DNA from: Quillaja saponaria
Lineage: Eukaryota; Streptophyta; Magnoliopsida; Fabales; Quillajaceae
Length of the DNA: 64,000 nucleotides
NCBI GenBank assembly: GCA_029379385.1
Contig: CM055617.1
Span: 15,570,679 to 15,634,678, forward strand
Direction: 5' to 3'
A program made the position numbers and the translations under genes. Every line of letters starts with the position of its first letter. The first letter of the stretch is position 1. Of this stretch, positions 52,015-64,000 are shown piece after piece. Under the pieces are notes generated by a model. It saw nothing but the letters and a program-made list of their open reading frames with translations. It did not search any database and was not told where the DNA came from.

Positions 52015-53976
52015 GTGCGCTCGGCCTTCTAGTGTTAGCTTCTTGTTTCCTTATTATTTCTTTCTTTCTTTTTACCTTTAGCAACTAGGGTTAACAAAAC
52101 TCTTATATTTTTCCACCCACAAAAAAGGACAATTTATATGTTTAAAAAGAGACTGTTCAAATGGAAACATTGCAGATTACCCACACTTGAACTAGCTTAT
52201 TGTTTTATTTTATTTTAAAAAAAAAAAAAAAAAAACCTTCTCTTAGATGATGATTTGATTTGAATAAAATTCACACGCAGTAAAAAAAAAAAAAAAAAAA
52301 TCAATTGAATTAGATATCAATCTAGTAGATGATAAATTTGAGGTGGCAATTTTAATGACATCATAATATAATTGGTTAAGATTTATATTAGATGGTAGGC
52401 ATGTAAAAGTTATCGGGAGCCTTCTTTTGGGTTCTTAAACATTTTTGTAGGAAGAAATAAAATCTTGAATTTATGATGAGACCAATATGAAAGTTGAAAG
52501 AAATGTAATAGAAAGCTTGGAATTGTACTGCTTGGAAGATATTGAAATTGTTAACTAGTTATTGTAGTATTTGTTAGATAGTTTGTAATAAATGTAGAGA
52601 CTTAAAGTCCCAAGTTGAAAAGATAAAGAATTGTTTAAAACTTTATAAAGAGAAACCCATTTCTTAAGTCAAAATAATATATAATAGGAATTTATATATA
52701 TATACATTTATATTATATTTAAATGACTTGGACTTGGGGCTTTGGGCCAAGCCTTAAATTGAAAGCAAATTTTTTTTTTTTTTTTCATGTGAATTGGTAT
52801 TATTAGTTATTGATGCCTTTTGGAATTTTTAGTTATTAATACATTTTCAAATTCAAAAGACATATTGGTTAAATTAATTTAATAAACAGATCTGTTGAAA
52901 ATGGCTTTTCAGTATCCAACAGACATATTAATTAAATTAATTTAATGTACGTATATGTTGAAGATGGCTTTTCAGCATCTATATAAACTCTTTGTCTATT
53001 CTTGATAATTATCAAGAGCTTTAGAGTTCTAAGAGGCTTTGGAGACTTGTTTGTTTCCCTAAAGAATACACAGACAATATCTCTTTAAAGATAGTGATTA
53101 CATGCCTCAAAGCTTTCTTTACACATACTATTTTCTTAATAGTATTTTGAAAAGGTTTATTAGAGAGCATAATTTGCATGCTGACATTAAGTATGATGAT
53201 GTTAAGGTTTAGTTTCTTAGTGAAATTGGAGATGGAAAAATGAATGGCAGGACGTTGGCCGTACTTTATTATCATCAATGTTGAAGCTTGTGTCTGATTT
53301 TTATTCTCACCAAATAGGTAATTCAAATCTAACTTTTAATGCATTTAAGAACTCTAGCTATTAAAATTTAGAGACATTATGACTTTTGAGAATTTTCTTG
53401 GTTTCCTTTCAAATTATTAAGGATTAGAGATATCTAGTTTTAAAGGTAACGAAAGAAGAAACCTATAATTTGGCCAAATCGTGCTCTAATTGATAATTTG
53501 ATATACAAATGAATCGAAAAAAATTAAGGCCACTCATTCTTGTGATTTCACTTAACAATTTAAATTGTACACTTATCAATCTTTATTTGCTAGTGGGGAA
53601 TTTTTTATCACTTGTTTTTTTTTTTTCCTTCTAAATGTTGTGTTGCCAGATTGATATGTATGTAGCTTGGCAAAGAGGCTAGTGGAGGAAATTTGCTTAG
53701 TGGCTTGTTATGAAAGTGAAAAACACTGGCAGTGCTAATGAAGGGCACACAGTAGAAATTACTTCAGGAGTTTTTTGTTAAACATTGTGCCATAGAACTT
53801 GAGTATTCTAAATTCTTTTCGTGCCTTAATGTTGGCTAGTCAAAATAGCTAAACTATCTACCTTTAGAGGTTTGAAAATAGTGCGTAAGAGACAACTTTT
53901 TTTTTTTTTTTAATATACTATTTCACTTTAATAAAAATGATATGATAATTTTTTCACTCTTTTTTGGTTGTGTTAG

Positions 53977-54912
53977 CTCTATTCACTTGTTCCCCTACAT
54001 GAAGGCATTATCCACAGTGTAGAGAGCATCTTTAGTCAAAAAATGAGGCAAAGGCCTCAAGAGAGAATATAGAACACTTTGACTGATGTAAGTTTCATAA
54101 TAATTGATTTGCTATTCTTGTTCTCTTGATGGATGCAATATTTTATGTAACTTAATCTTGCAGGCCATTAACAAATTATTATACTTTGCTACTGCGTTAG
54201 AGAATCTGAGCTTGGGAACTCTTCCTCCAATCATAACTGGTTAGTCTATTCCTGCAATTGTCTAGTTTTCTTTACAAGATTAGTATATGACTTCAAAATG
54301 AATGAGAAAATTCTAATTTATCAATTTTATATGTTGTCTTCTTAAGCTTTAATTAATTGCATTTTTGGGAGGAATAAAGTTATAAATGTGGTTATCACTT
54401 ATAAATTATGGTAAATAGTCATATGCACCTGAGATGTACTTGTTTAGTTTTTTCCTATTCACGTCCCTAGATATGGTATGAGTTGCATGAGACTTAAATC
54501 CATAATAGACGTAGTAAAGATCATTGTCACAGGAATGATGATCACGAGTATTTTTTGTGACAGTGCTATCTAATGACATCAGTTATTTGAGAAGGGATAG
54601 GTACAAGCTGAGAGAAAGAGAGTTGCAAGAGTGTAGCTGCTAGACAAGGAGATATTAACTATCCTTTGACTACCTTTAAATGTTTAGGAGATATAAACAT
54701 CCTTTGACTACCTTTAAATGTTTAGGAGATATAAACATCCTTTCAATCCAATATGCTTGAAAGCACATGTGCTAATGCATGTGCGTAATCTAAACTCAAT
54801 GCACAGAAATGGTTGAAGCGATAATGAAAGTTGCTAAACTGGATGTTGAACTGATAGTAGAGGAGATGAATCTCGTTTCTGTCAGTGAATCAACCATCTT
54901 TTACTATAAGAT
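53977..54912 (+). pseudogene. Unidentified three-exon coding fragment
   Basis: Exons 53977-54087, 54164-54239 and 54807-54912 have GT-AG borders and join in phase (0, then 1). Readings include LYSLVPLHEGIIHSVESIF, KLLYFATALENLSLGTLPPI and EAIMKVAKLDVELIVEEMNL. The third exon can end at a GTGAG donor, or run two bases further to a TGA at 54914-54916. One stop lies inside exon 1 near 54070. The helical, leucine-rich composition suggests a large scaffold or repeat protein, but I do not recognise it. No start codon or terminal exon was found, so it is a fragment or decaying gene. Confidence 0.4.
54661..54745. repeat. 38-bp tandem repeat, just over two copies
   Basis: The unit beginning ATCCTTTGACTACCTTTAAA starts at 54661 and 54699, with a third partial copy at 54737. 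It lies in the second intron of the unidentified coding fragment. Confidence 0.9.
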
Positions 54913-55220
54913 GTGAGACTTATATTTTAGCTTTCTTTAGTTTTCTTTTACTAGTTTTTCTTGAATGCAATTTCTTATTTTGCTTGTCAATACATATAAG
55001 TTTTCTTTAATTATAGCTAATGACCCAAGATATCAAACAATTTGTACTTGAAAATAGGAAAACAAAATTAGTATGTGTTTCATATCACTTAACATTTTAT
55101 TGTAATAGTTCTAAATATCAATAGCTGATGTTACTTGTTGTGTTGATGTTAGTATGTTAGTTGCTGATTCTTATGAGTGTCATCAAGTAGCACAACCCTT
55201 GAACCAGCAACGAAATAATT

Positions 55221-55657
55221 AATACCCTCAAAACATGTTTTTAGTTGATGCTAGTAATATTTTTTCTTGGCTTTTGGTTCGTTAAAAGATTTATATCAAC
55301 ATGTGCCTTTACTTATGGTCTAACTTACCATACATATGGAGCACTTCATTCCCCTCAAACCAAGTGAAAAATGAGTTATGTTGTTTCACAAAGCCGCTAA
55401 AAATTTCACCATAAATATTGTTTTAACACTTTCATTGAACAAAAGGAATGTGTTAGAACAAGACATTCGGTGGAATTTGTACGGCTTTGCAATGCAATTA
55501 AACTCACTTTTCCTTTGGTATGAGGGGAATGAAGTGTTGCATATGTATGGTAAGCTAGATCAGAAGTAAAGACAATCGATAATATAAATATTTTGATGAT
55601 CCAAAGGCGAGATGAAAATATTACTGGCATCAACTAAAAGCATGTTCCAAGGGTATT
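55221..55657. mobile_element. Hairpin MITE with arms of about 200 bp
   Basis: 55221-55425 pairs as reverse complement with about 55450-55657. Shared words include TTTTAGTTGATGC, TTACCATACATATG and CTTCATTCCCCTCA. The ends read AATACCCT...AGGGTATT. The frame at 55378-55569 and its opposite at 55406-55633 are readings through this hairpin, not genes. A clear target duplication was not found. Confidence 0.7.
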
Positions 55658-55689
55658 GCTAGTAAATGACAAAGTTGTAGAAGTCAACA

Positions 55690-56260
55690 GGAGTATTAGT
55701 TGGGCTTTCTTCTTCTTAAGAGCCTATCAAAAAACTTGTCTCGTCACCCTATCATATACTTTTTCTAGATCACTAAAGGCCATGTGAAGATTCTTTTTCT
55801 TTTCGCTATATTTCTTCATTAATCTCATAAGTAAGAAAATAGCCTCCACTGTAAATCTTCCCAGCGTAAAGCCAAATTAATTCTCATAAATTAGAGTCTC
55901 TTTCTTAAGTTGTATTCAATCACTCTTTCCTACAGCTTCATCATACAACTTTGAATATTTTCTTTATTTTTATAAATAGGGATCAATGTACTATTCCTTC
56001 ATTCATCAAACATTTTCTTGGTCACTAAAATCTTGTTAAGAAGATTTATGAGCCAAGTTACTTCAGTATCTTCTAAGCATCTCCAAACTTCTATAGGGAT
56101 ATCCTCTAGTCTCATTGTCTTACCATTTTTAATCTTATGAATAGCTTCTTTAATCTCCTATGTTCTAATTTGATGAACAAATATATAGATCATATCATCG
56201 AAGGTGTGATCTAGTTCCTTGACAACAACACTTGAATCTAAATGATAATCTAATTTGAAT
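55690..56260 (-). mobile_element. Antisense RTE-type LINE fragment
   Basis: On the minus strand, from about 56230 down to 55700, the reading gives EIKEAIHKIKNGKTM, IPIEVWRCLEDTE, WLINLLNKILVTKKM, LIPIYKNKENIQSC, then NQFGFTLGRFTVEAI and HMAFSDLEKVYDRV. This is the N-terminal half of an RTE reverse transcriptase, ahead of the catalytic FADD. Stops and a deletion around the NYRGI segment inactivate it. It covers the half missing from the LINE at 40 kb, but differs in orientation and decay, so it is a separate insertion. Confidence 0.8.
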
Positions 56261-56357
56261 TCTAGAATGAGAATGTAAATATTATGAAAAGTTGAAAGTT
56301 AGTTTAATCAAATTGGGAATGGAGCATGAATAAAATGGAAATTAATCTTGAACAAGT

Positions 56358-56359
56358 AA

Positions 56360-56394
<35 letters not shown>

Positions 56395-56398
56395 TACT
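56358..56398. repeat. (TA)n microsatellite
   Basis: About 20 TA units with one interruption (TGTA), the longest TA run in the window. Confidence 0.9.
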
Positions 56399-56699
56399 AT
56401 TAAAAATAACTTACCATTAGGTATTTGACAAAATAGATAGTTAAAGTTAAATTTTAATATATACATGGAGATTAATTATGTAGGGATCCATTGCTAAATA
56501 ACTGAACAGGAAAAATAAAATTGGACTAGGTTAATGTTAAGTTATGAAATTTAAATTAGTGAATAAATTGAATTAATTAACCTTGCTTTAAGAAACATAT
56601 TAGACATAATTACGTATGATTAAGAAATCATGGAATTAACTTTGAAGTGATTATTATTAGTAACATATGAATTTATGATTTTCAGCTCTAGAGCATGTC

Positions 56700-57836
56700 G
56701 AAGATATTTCGATACCATCACAGACTAGATGGACTGACGAACCACATACTTGAACTTGTGAGTGAATTATGTGCTTTGTGGTTATCAGATTTTTGTGTGC
56801 AACTATAAATATATTTGAATTGTTGTGTTATAAGGAAAAATAAACGAATAAGTTATTTTAGTGATTTAATTGAATGTGATTGATAAGGGCCAACAACATG
56901 AAATTTTCTGAGAAACGGTTTTCAATTTCAAAATTAAAGTTTAGATGCACCTAGGATATTTGAATTTGATATTTGATATGAATTATTCTGATGCTATTAA
57001 TTATTTTTAAAAAAATGGAGTGCTCAGCCCCAGTGGGATGGATTGTGTACGGAGAATTAATTTGTTGTGTGGGCACATAAATGCCTGGTAGGGGGAGATT
57101 ATGTTGTGCAAGGCTAAGTTACTTGTTGGCTCTTTGTTTGAGAAATTGGTTATGCAAATTGTTTGTTTGTTTGTATTATTTGTTGATATGTTGAGATTTG
57201 TGAACTAAGTAAATTGTAATTGTTTGATAATTGTAATTACGTACATGCTTAAGTAAATATAAATATGAGTTTAAGCCGTGATTTATGTGTTGTATGATAC
57301 TGGTACAATTACGGTACATGGTTTGCTCACTGAGTCATCGTGACTCACTCTTTCCTCTTTGGTTATTTTTTTTAGTTTCAAGGAAATAACTGTTGATCGT
57401 GAATGAAATTGCTACCTACCATCTCTACTGCGGCAAGGTATAGCTTGGAAATTGCACACTTGGAGTGTAAAAGACTATACTTGTGGTCGCTTAGGGTGTT
57501 ATATATTGTTATCAGATATATCGGTTTACCATGGTATTTTTTTTTTCCTGTTTTGATAAGGGCAGAGCTCCTCTGTGTATTATAAGACTATGAGTTACTA
57601 TCAATTTTATAAATAGGTTATTGAATGTATTACGACATGTTCTGTTGTATAGGAGACGACTGCCGATATTTTCAATAATCGTTTCATGTTAACAGTTGAG
57701 TTCAAATTTTATTTTTGAATCATTAACAATTTAATTGTCCTACTGGTAATGTGTTGAAGAGTTATAAAGGTATGATTACGGAGGTATGAATACTCATTCC
57801 TACGACCAGTCATACCCTTATTTAGGGGTGTGACAT
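56700..57836 (+). repeat. Gypsy-type LTR copy A (partial)
   Basis: It shares blocks with the reverse complement of 60700-61080 (for example GATTGATAAGGGCC at 56880 and GTGCTCAGCCCCAGTG at 57022) and with copy B (CTCACTGAGTCATCGTGACT at 57327). It ends GGGGTGTGACA at about 57836, like TG...CA LTR ends. The short frame at 57403-57585 has no coding meaning. Confidence 0.6.
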
Positions 57837-58259
57837 TAACATACCTCATAGTCACATCTAAAAACCAACCTATGCACCCTATTCAATTACCACACCCAAG
57901 GATGGCCGCCACCCCTATTCAAAATAGAGTAGCTCCAAATATAATTTTTTTTAAGCTTTTCAACCCTCACCCAAGATAGCTTAAGTGAAAAGAAGATTCA
58001 AAGCTGAAACAGGGTAGATTCACACCCACACATTGATTGTACACTACTGGCATGAAGCAAGGCAGCCATACCCATCTCATATGGCTAAGATAAGGGACAT
58101 GTTTATATTATATCTCACACAAAGCTAAAAGTGTACATGGGCCCAAGTCCAAAAGAATAAAATAAAATGAAGCAAAACAAACAAATTCATGAGTATAACT
58201 TCCATATTACATATACATATATATATATAGCCACTTATATATATGTATATAAGTGTGTA

Positions 58260-58943
58260 TGTCAATGTAATAGGATATCACGTGTATGCTTTGAATATTT
58301 TGATTGATTTATTTTTCTTATGTATTGTATAAATGATATTTGTTTAATTTTATATTATTCAAAGATATGTACGTATAATATTGACTTGTGATATGAAAAT
58401 TGTTTATATGAAATTATTTAACGTATATGTGATATTTATGCCTTGGTTAATACTAGTACCCTTAGGCTATGTTTTTCACTCATTGAGTCTTCATAACTCA
58501 CTATCCGTTTGTTGTTTTTTTTTAGTATCAGGAGATCAAAGTTCATTGCGGATAGATTCGTGACTTGCCGGTTGTATTGTGGCAAGGTATATATTCGTGA
58601 TCACGCACTTGAAGCCAAAGGAAAAAATTAGGTTTTGGGGTTGTCATGTTTTGTGTTGTATGACAACCTAATTAGTACTGCTTATGATATAACCAGAGTG
58701 GAGGCTCCTCTATGTGTATGATTGTTTTATGAACTGGTTGAATGTAACTAGTATATGCATATTTGTATTGCCAGCACGTTCCACTTTATGATGAACCTCT
58801 GCCAAAATTTTTAGTTAAAGTGCTATGTGTTTTAATATATAAGTCTTTATTTTAACTTGGTTTGACAAAAAATTTGTTTTTATCATAATTGATTAATTGT
58901 AGTATGTGTTTCTTTGATTTGAAGTTAGGGTTATGGAGATTTG
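58260..58943 (+). repeat. Gypsy-type LTR copy B (partial)
   Basis: It carries the block CACTCATTGAGTCTTCATAA at 58478 and the following TTTTTTTTAGTATCAGGAGA, parallel to copy A, and then a CTTGCCGG...GTGGCAAGG block. It appears cut at about 58943 where the inverted copy C begins. The start is approximate. Confidence 0.5.
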
Positions 58944-61900
58944 TGTCATACCACTCATGGAGACATTACTAGCTGGAAGATTAAATAACTAAACCTCTGT
59001 TACCTTGACTTTACCATAATTGAACACATACGATTCTGGACTAATCCAATACATACAAACAAATTTTATAAAACAAAAGTTAACTCTAAAAGTTTGTTTA
59101 CTGAAACAAATAACAATTTACTAAAATTTTGGAGAAGATTCCCTGTAATATGGAACATGCCTCAAAACACTAACTAGTACATTTGTTTATATATAATTAA
59201 ATCACAATAACCACATAATTACAGAGAGGAACTCCCTTCTAGTCATATCACAAATACAAAATAACTAGACTATTACATAACTCAATGTTTGATAGCCCAC
59301 AATTCTAGTGTAACTACAAACTTTCATCAATGACTTCAAATATGAGATTTTGAATATACTTTATCGCCAAACATTTGGCAAGTCTAGTATCGATGATTGT
59401 CATCCCTTGAAATCCTATTACTAAAAAACTATCAACAAATAAGGGTGAGCCTATAGATTTAGTGAGTGGAAAAACATACTTAAAGAGTACTAGAATCACT
59501 CAACACACGTATATAGTCACTTAATATCAACATATCATAAATTTCAAAAACCACTAAGTTTACACTTACATAATGACGGAAACTTAAGAAGCACAGTGTA
59601 GGGATTTTGATTATACCGAGCACAGCAAAATTTAAAAAAATTTGGCATAATCAAATCTCTAGGATAATCTTTATTGTTTATGACCCGATGTTTTCTATTA
59701 ATCTTATAAATAGAATATTACCTCTTGAAGCGATTAGGACAATCTTAACTTTTGATCCACAAGTTGTACAGAGTGTACAACCTCTAAGTGTATCCACACC
59801 GAATGACTTGATCAAGAGCTATATGTTGGCTGTTAAAAATCTCCTTGTGTGCTAGCACAAGTGATGAGAATTTTCTCATGTCTCACAAACACTCAGTTTG
59901 CCAATAATTCTCTACTGAGAATTTTGACTCTTTGTGATATCTGAATAAAAATTACGTATGTTACTTATAATGTCTAACCTTATTTAAGTATGATATAACT
60001 GAACTCTAAATGATAAGATCAAATCTTATTGTACATTCATATACCTTCATACATAGATAGTCATACCTAACATCTATCTATCTCTGTATAACCCATGGTG
60101 AATTATACTTAGATAGTATCAAATCATAATAACCTATGTACAAGGTATCTATGATGCCTCAGGTCTGAAGATCATTTGCACCACTACAACGAAGAACACT
60201 CATTGACAACTATGTAAAAGTCCATATGAGTATTCTATGATCGAGTCAATTCAGTGAACTTGTTCTCTAACAAGCACCTACATGTTTATTATAGTGTCAA
60301 CTACACAAGTGATCATGAGATCAATCAATCTCAATATTTGAGCTAATATAACATGTACTAATCTAACCGGATCATTAATTCCGATTATTAATTATCCTAT
60401 GATTAGGAATATTTAAGAACAAAGCTTAAGAAAATGTATCTCATAAGCATGATCACATCATAGTTTTTATTTTCATTACTTATATTTTATGAGATTTATC
60501 ATGTTCATAGCAATTAAAGTACATGATAAATAATAATACCATATAATAATGAAACATATTCATTTTATTAATAACTGAATAAAACTTTATTTATAAGTAA
60601 TATACTATAAACATCTAATATTATTGGCTTGTAGGGCATACTACTAACACATAGTTCAAATAGTACAATGTATAATTCAATCAAAATAATCAAAGCACAC
60701 AAATCATACAAAGGGCCAACCAAGTAACTTAACCCTGCACAACAGATATCTTCTCCCAACAGGCATTTACGAGCCCACATAACAAATTAATTCTTTGTAC
60801 ATAATCAATTCTACAGGGGATGAGCACTCAATCTTTTTTTAAAACACTTATCAGAATCAAAATATCTCATATCAGAATTTCAAAACAAAATATCCTAGGT
60901 GCACCTGGATTTTAATTATGGAAATAAAAATCATTTTGGAGAAAAAAAAATTCACTTCATTGGCCCTTATCAACCATAAACAATTTCAAACATCAAACAT
61001 AATTCAAATAACTCAATGAAACACTTGCATATGCTTGTTTTTCCATATAACACAGCTATTCAAATACACATATGATTACTCATAATAATCTAGCCAATAA
61101 ATGATAATAGCTAACCACTCACCGTTTACTAATCTCATTCGTCACTTACTATTGCATTCACGACATTGTTGATTCAACAACACTTTCCGATTACATTTTC
61201 TAAGTATTATTAAGTTTATCAATTTTTATAAGTTATAGCTTTTTAATTACGAGAATCTATAGATACTAAGTTTCAAGTATTTATTTAAAGTTTACTCCTT
61301 TTAGATATTTTCACAACCCCTTTGGATATATGTTTGATTTGAACTTACATAGTTAACCTAATTTAACAAAACCAAGTTTAAACATTAACTTTAGGAAGTT
61401 AGATATCTTTCTTATTTAGAAGTTTCTCCTAAATTAGTCTTGAACTCACTTAATTCCTCACATGAACAAAAATAGGGCCCTTTTAAAATTTTTGGTTGCC
61501 AAACTTAGGAATTAAATTATGAAACTTTCTAGTCTAGTTTTTCAACATGTTAGAAACATTTCCTTTTTAGTACTATATTCCTAATTCATCCTTTAACATC
61601 CTCTAATATCAATTACTTCAAAATAGGTACAGTTAAAACTCGAAAATGATAGCCATGACTTCTGATACCTCAAAAATATGCACCACATGAAATTAAGACC
61701 TACACTACTCCAGATTTATTTTTTTAATATATTAAGAACAACTTTTATTCAGAGGTCCTAAACTAATTCCAACCACAAGCCTCGACGAAGTCTCTCGAAC
61801 TGACTGAAACTCAGTAAAAATCCTGCATGGACCTAGCCACAGTCTAACAGCTCTAACGAAAAATTTACTTATAACTAGGTTATGAAATTTGACATACATC

Positions 61901-63544
61901 ATCTCAAGACCTAAGCTTTATTTTCTTTTTAAAACTCTTAATTTAATTTAGTCTAAAAAATATTTGAAATACAAGATTTCTCTAACTTACGAAATCTGGT
62001 CCTACATCTCTTCAAAAACCATTAGCAACACTTTACTTACAAACGATCCCTCATTTGTTCATACTCACTACTTACTGCTCACTTTCATTAATTCCTTAAC
62101 CCAAAGCATCAACCAACCACTCTTTGCTCTAGTTTACAAACTTTTTATTCAATTTCGATAACAATTAACCAGCAAGACTTAAATTTATTAAGTTTTACTC
62201 ATTAGATTATAACTAGTTCCTTTTAAGCATTTTATCTAATATCTTGAATGCATGATTTCCTTTCATTGGTGTGTGTATGTATACACACACACAAATATAT
62301 ATATGCAAGTCCCACAAGAATTCACTTAGCCATTTTAAAGACTTGAATTAAGAGAATTCAAGACCAATTCATCATAAAACCTCCATATTAATCACTTTCA
62401 AGTTTCCATCCATACATTCATACATACATATGTCCCACATACATATGATAAAAGTATTCTAACAACAATCTAGCATCAATTTAACAAACTTTTATAATTA
62501 ATCCTCCTCCTATAAGATTTTGTTTTTCATAACGCTTAGTCCATAATATTACTCTTTAACCCAATCATCAATTCATAAGGAAACTTTTAACTTAAAAGTA
62601 GATAAACAATAGAATTTTAAAGACAAAGTTGTTAAGAATACCCACTTAGCAACCAACCAACTTGCTGCCACCCTCCATGTAAAGTAGTCATGCTAACTTG
62701 GTGTTAAAAGGAGCTGTACCTTGGCTGTAGGAAAATTCATGGTAGCAGACCACTTTCTTTTGTTGTTTAGCCACCTAAATGGTAGCTTGGAGTTCTTTGC
62801 TATGATGGCTATCACGGCAAAATGCAAGATAGGGAGTAGACAAGGTGAATGGCCTCAAGGAGGAAGGTGTTTGTGTTACAACACTAACAAGACTGTGTTC
62901 CCTTGCTACCACCACCAAAAAAGTTGCCAACCTCAAAATAGGAGCACCATAATGGTTGGAGGAAGATGCGAGGGAAGAGCTCTACAGGCTAGGAGGCAAA
63001 AGAAAAGAAAAGGAATGTATCCTTATGTCGGCTACATCTAGAATCAATCAGAAAATTGTAGAGCCAAATATGGCAGTGGAAGGAAAGAATAAGGAAGGTT
63101 CGTCCAAGATAAGGAGAGAAAGTAAAGGAAAAAAAATCTCCAAAGTTAAGTCAAAGTCACATGTTTTAAAATGTGTGGTGGAAAATAAATTGTATATACA
63201 TGTACATATATATTTATACATATCATATTTGTTTTGTTGTTTTTTCTTTTCATTTACACATGTTACATATCTCAATAAAAATTTCAATATATCAAGTCAA
63301 CTCTTAATTTAATTGTACAGACTTATACACTTTATTTACTTCAAATACTTGCATTTATTTTTACGATCATGAGTTATACCAAAATTTTCAAATTTCCTAT
63401 TTTAATGTCGGATTATTTAATGTTCAATTATATTATTTATTTAATTTGTTTATTTTGATAACGATCTTGATTTTATGTTATCGGGTTATAATAGTTTGGT
63501 AATTCATTCCTCCGACTAGTTATGTTTCCATGTGGGATGTGACA
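58944..63544 (-). repeat. Gypsy-type LTR copy C, inverted, interrupted by a copia-like LTR
   Basis: On the minus strand it runs from TGTCACATCCCACAT (63544) to GGTATGACA (58944), a TG...CA pair. Blocks match copy A in reverse (60700-60970) and the truncated copy at 1-2955. Leaving out the nested insertion at 59597-60649, it is about 3.5 kb. That is large for an LTR but within the range known for some Tekay-type elements, an inference. Flanking pentamers do not give a clear duplication. The frames at 62721-63312 are not supported as genes. Confidence 0.55.
59597..60649 (-). mobile_element. Solo Ty1-copia-like LTR nested in copy C
   Basis: On the minus strand it begins TGTTAGTAGTATGCCC and ends CCCTACA. 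Flanks CACAG (59592-59596) and CATAG (60650-60654) match at four of five bases, consistent with an aged target duplication. It interrupts sequence that is continuous in copies A and B. No internal domain or second LTR is present, as expected after LTR-LTR recombination. Confidence 0.6.
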
Positions 63545-63639
63545 GAGTTTTTTAGGAAAAATAAAGTTGGTTGCAGTAAGAGTAGGGCTAAGAAGAAAGA
63601 AAATTCGCTGGCTAGGTTTTAATTTAGAGAAAACTATAT

Positions 63640-63977
63640 GCATTTTGCCACATAGACGCAAATACAATAAGTGACAGATGCAAATACATGAAGTGATAAA
63701 TAAATAATCATTTTGTATCTGCATATGCAAAAGTGAATTCAGATAATAAAACCCTAGATGCAAAAAAGCTCAAAAAAAATGTTGCCAAAATTAAATCATT
63801 AACTACATTTGCAAAAGAGTATCCGAGTCTGCATTTAACTTTATTATTCAATTTTTATGCTTCTGCATATTTGCAAACATAGATATTTAAAATGTAAGCT
63901 CATATAGTAATTATCTATATTTGTATTTTATGAGTCTTCCAAGAGGCAGAAGTAGTAACGATAATTTCTTGTAGTGT
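63640..63977 (-). mobile_element. CACTA-type transposon terminus with subterminal repeats
   Basis: TTTCTTGTAGTG at 63966-63977 is, on the minus strand, CACTACAAGAAA, the hallmark end of plant CACTA elements. Inside it, from 63640 to 63880, the word TGCAAA or its complement recurs about eight times, as expected of subterminal transposase-binding repeats. The other end and any transposase were not found. Confidence 0.5.
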
Positions 63978-64000
63978 AAAAATTCAAAAAAAAAAAAAAA

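Noticed and set aside
55378..55633. Opposed frames of 63 and 75 residues
   Set aside because: They are readings of the hairpin MITE, where the two strands resemble each other.
62721..63312. Two open frames of 106 and 118 residues
   Set aside because: Located in LTR copy C, low complexity, no domain; the homologous part of 1-2955 does not keep the frame.

Overview
The window looks like AT-rich plant nuclear DNA, probably from a eudicot. It contains intron-split genes with GT-AG borders, a thaumatin-like (PR-5) gene, a plant-type enone/quinone oxidoreductase, Ty3-gypsy and Ty1-copia LTR sequences, RTE-type LINEs and several families of DNA-transposon remnants. I see no bacterial genes, CRISPR array, rRNA or tRNA.

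Only two genes look intact. (1) 8238-9399 (+), three exons, a 290-residue thaumatin-like protein with a signal peptide and a C-terminal hydrophobic tail suggesting a GPI anchor. (2) 27702-29465 (-), four exons with in-phase junctions, a 320-residue NADPH-dependent enone/alkenal reductase of the 2-methylene-furan-3-one reductase (quinone oxidoreductase-like) family. No functional link between them is visible.

The rest is mostly transposon-derived. Left to right: a gypsy-type LTR-like repeat cut by the left edge (1 to about 2955); a 2.06-kb element with about 340-bp terminal inverted repeats (3273-5330); a hAT-like non-autonomous element (6421-7269); the thaumatin-like gene; a complete but inactivated Ty3-gypsy element with GAAGT target duplications (11737-17372); an antisense gypsy integrase fragment (about 18430-19050); a roughly 0.94-kb inverted repeat (20690-21630); LTR-like repeats (about 24900-26600); the reductase gene; a complete but inactivated chromodomain Ty3-gypsy element with GGATA target duplications (31509-36858); a 1.47-kb TRIM-like non-autonomous LTR element on the minus strand (37064-38534); a 5'-truncated RTE LINE (about 40088-40990); a broken KRR1-like gene fragment (41735-42034); a 522-bp-period tandem duplication (42459-43491); a possible MITE (45352-46095); a Ty1-copia-like LTR (about 48905-49470); an unidentified spliced coding fragment (53977-54912); a hairpin MITE (55221-55657); an antisense RTE fragment (55690-56260); a cluster of large gypsy-type LTR copies in both orientations with a nested copia-like solo LTR (about 56700-63544); and a CACTA-like terminus at the right edge.

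I found no clearly new biological system. The points most worth checking are the acidic-cleft substitution in the membrane-tailed thaumatin-like protein, coding sequence running into the LTR of the first gypsy element (as known for CRM-clade elements), the TRIM-like element with a duplicated primer-binding site, the KRR1-like fragment, and the unidentified exon chain at 53.9-54.9 kb. All exon borders and element ends were read by eye; no similarity search was run.
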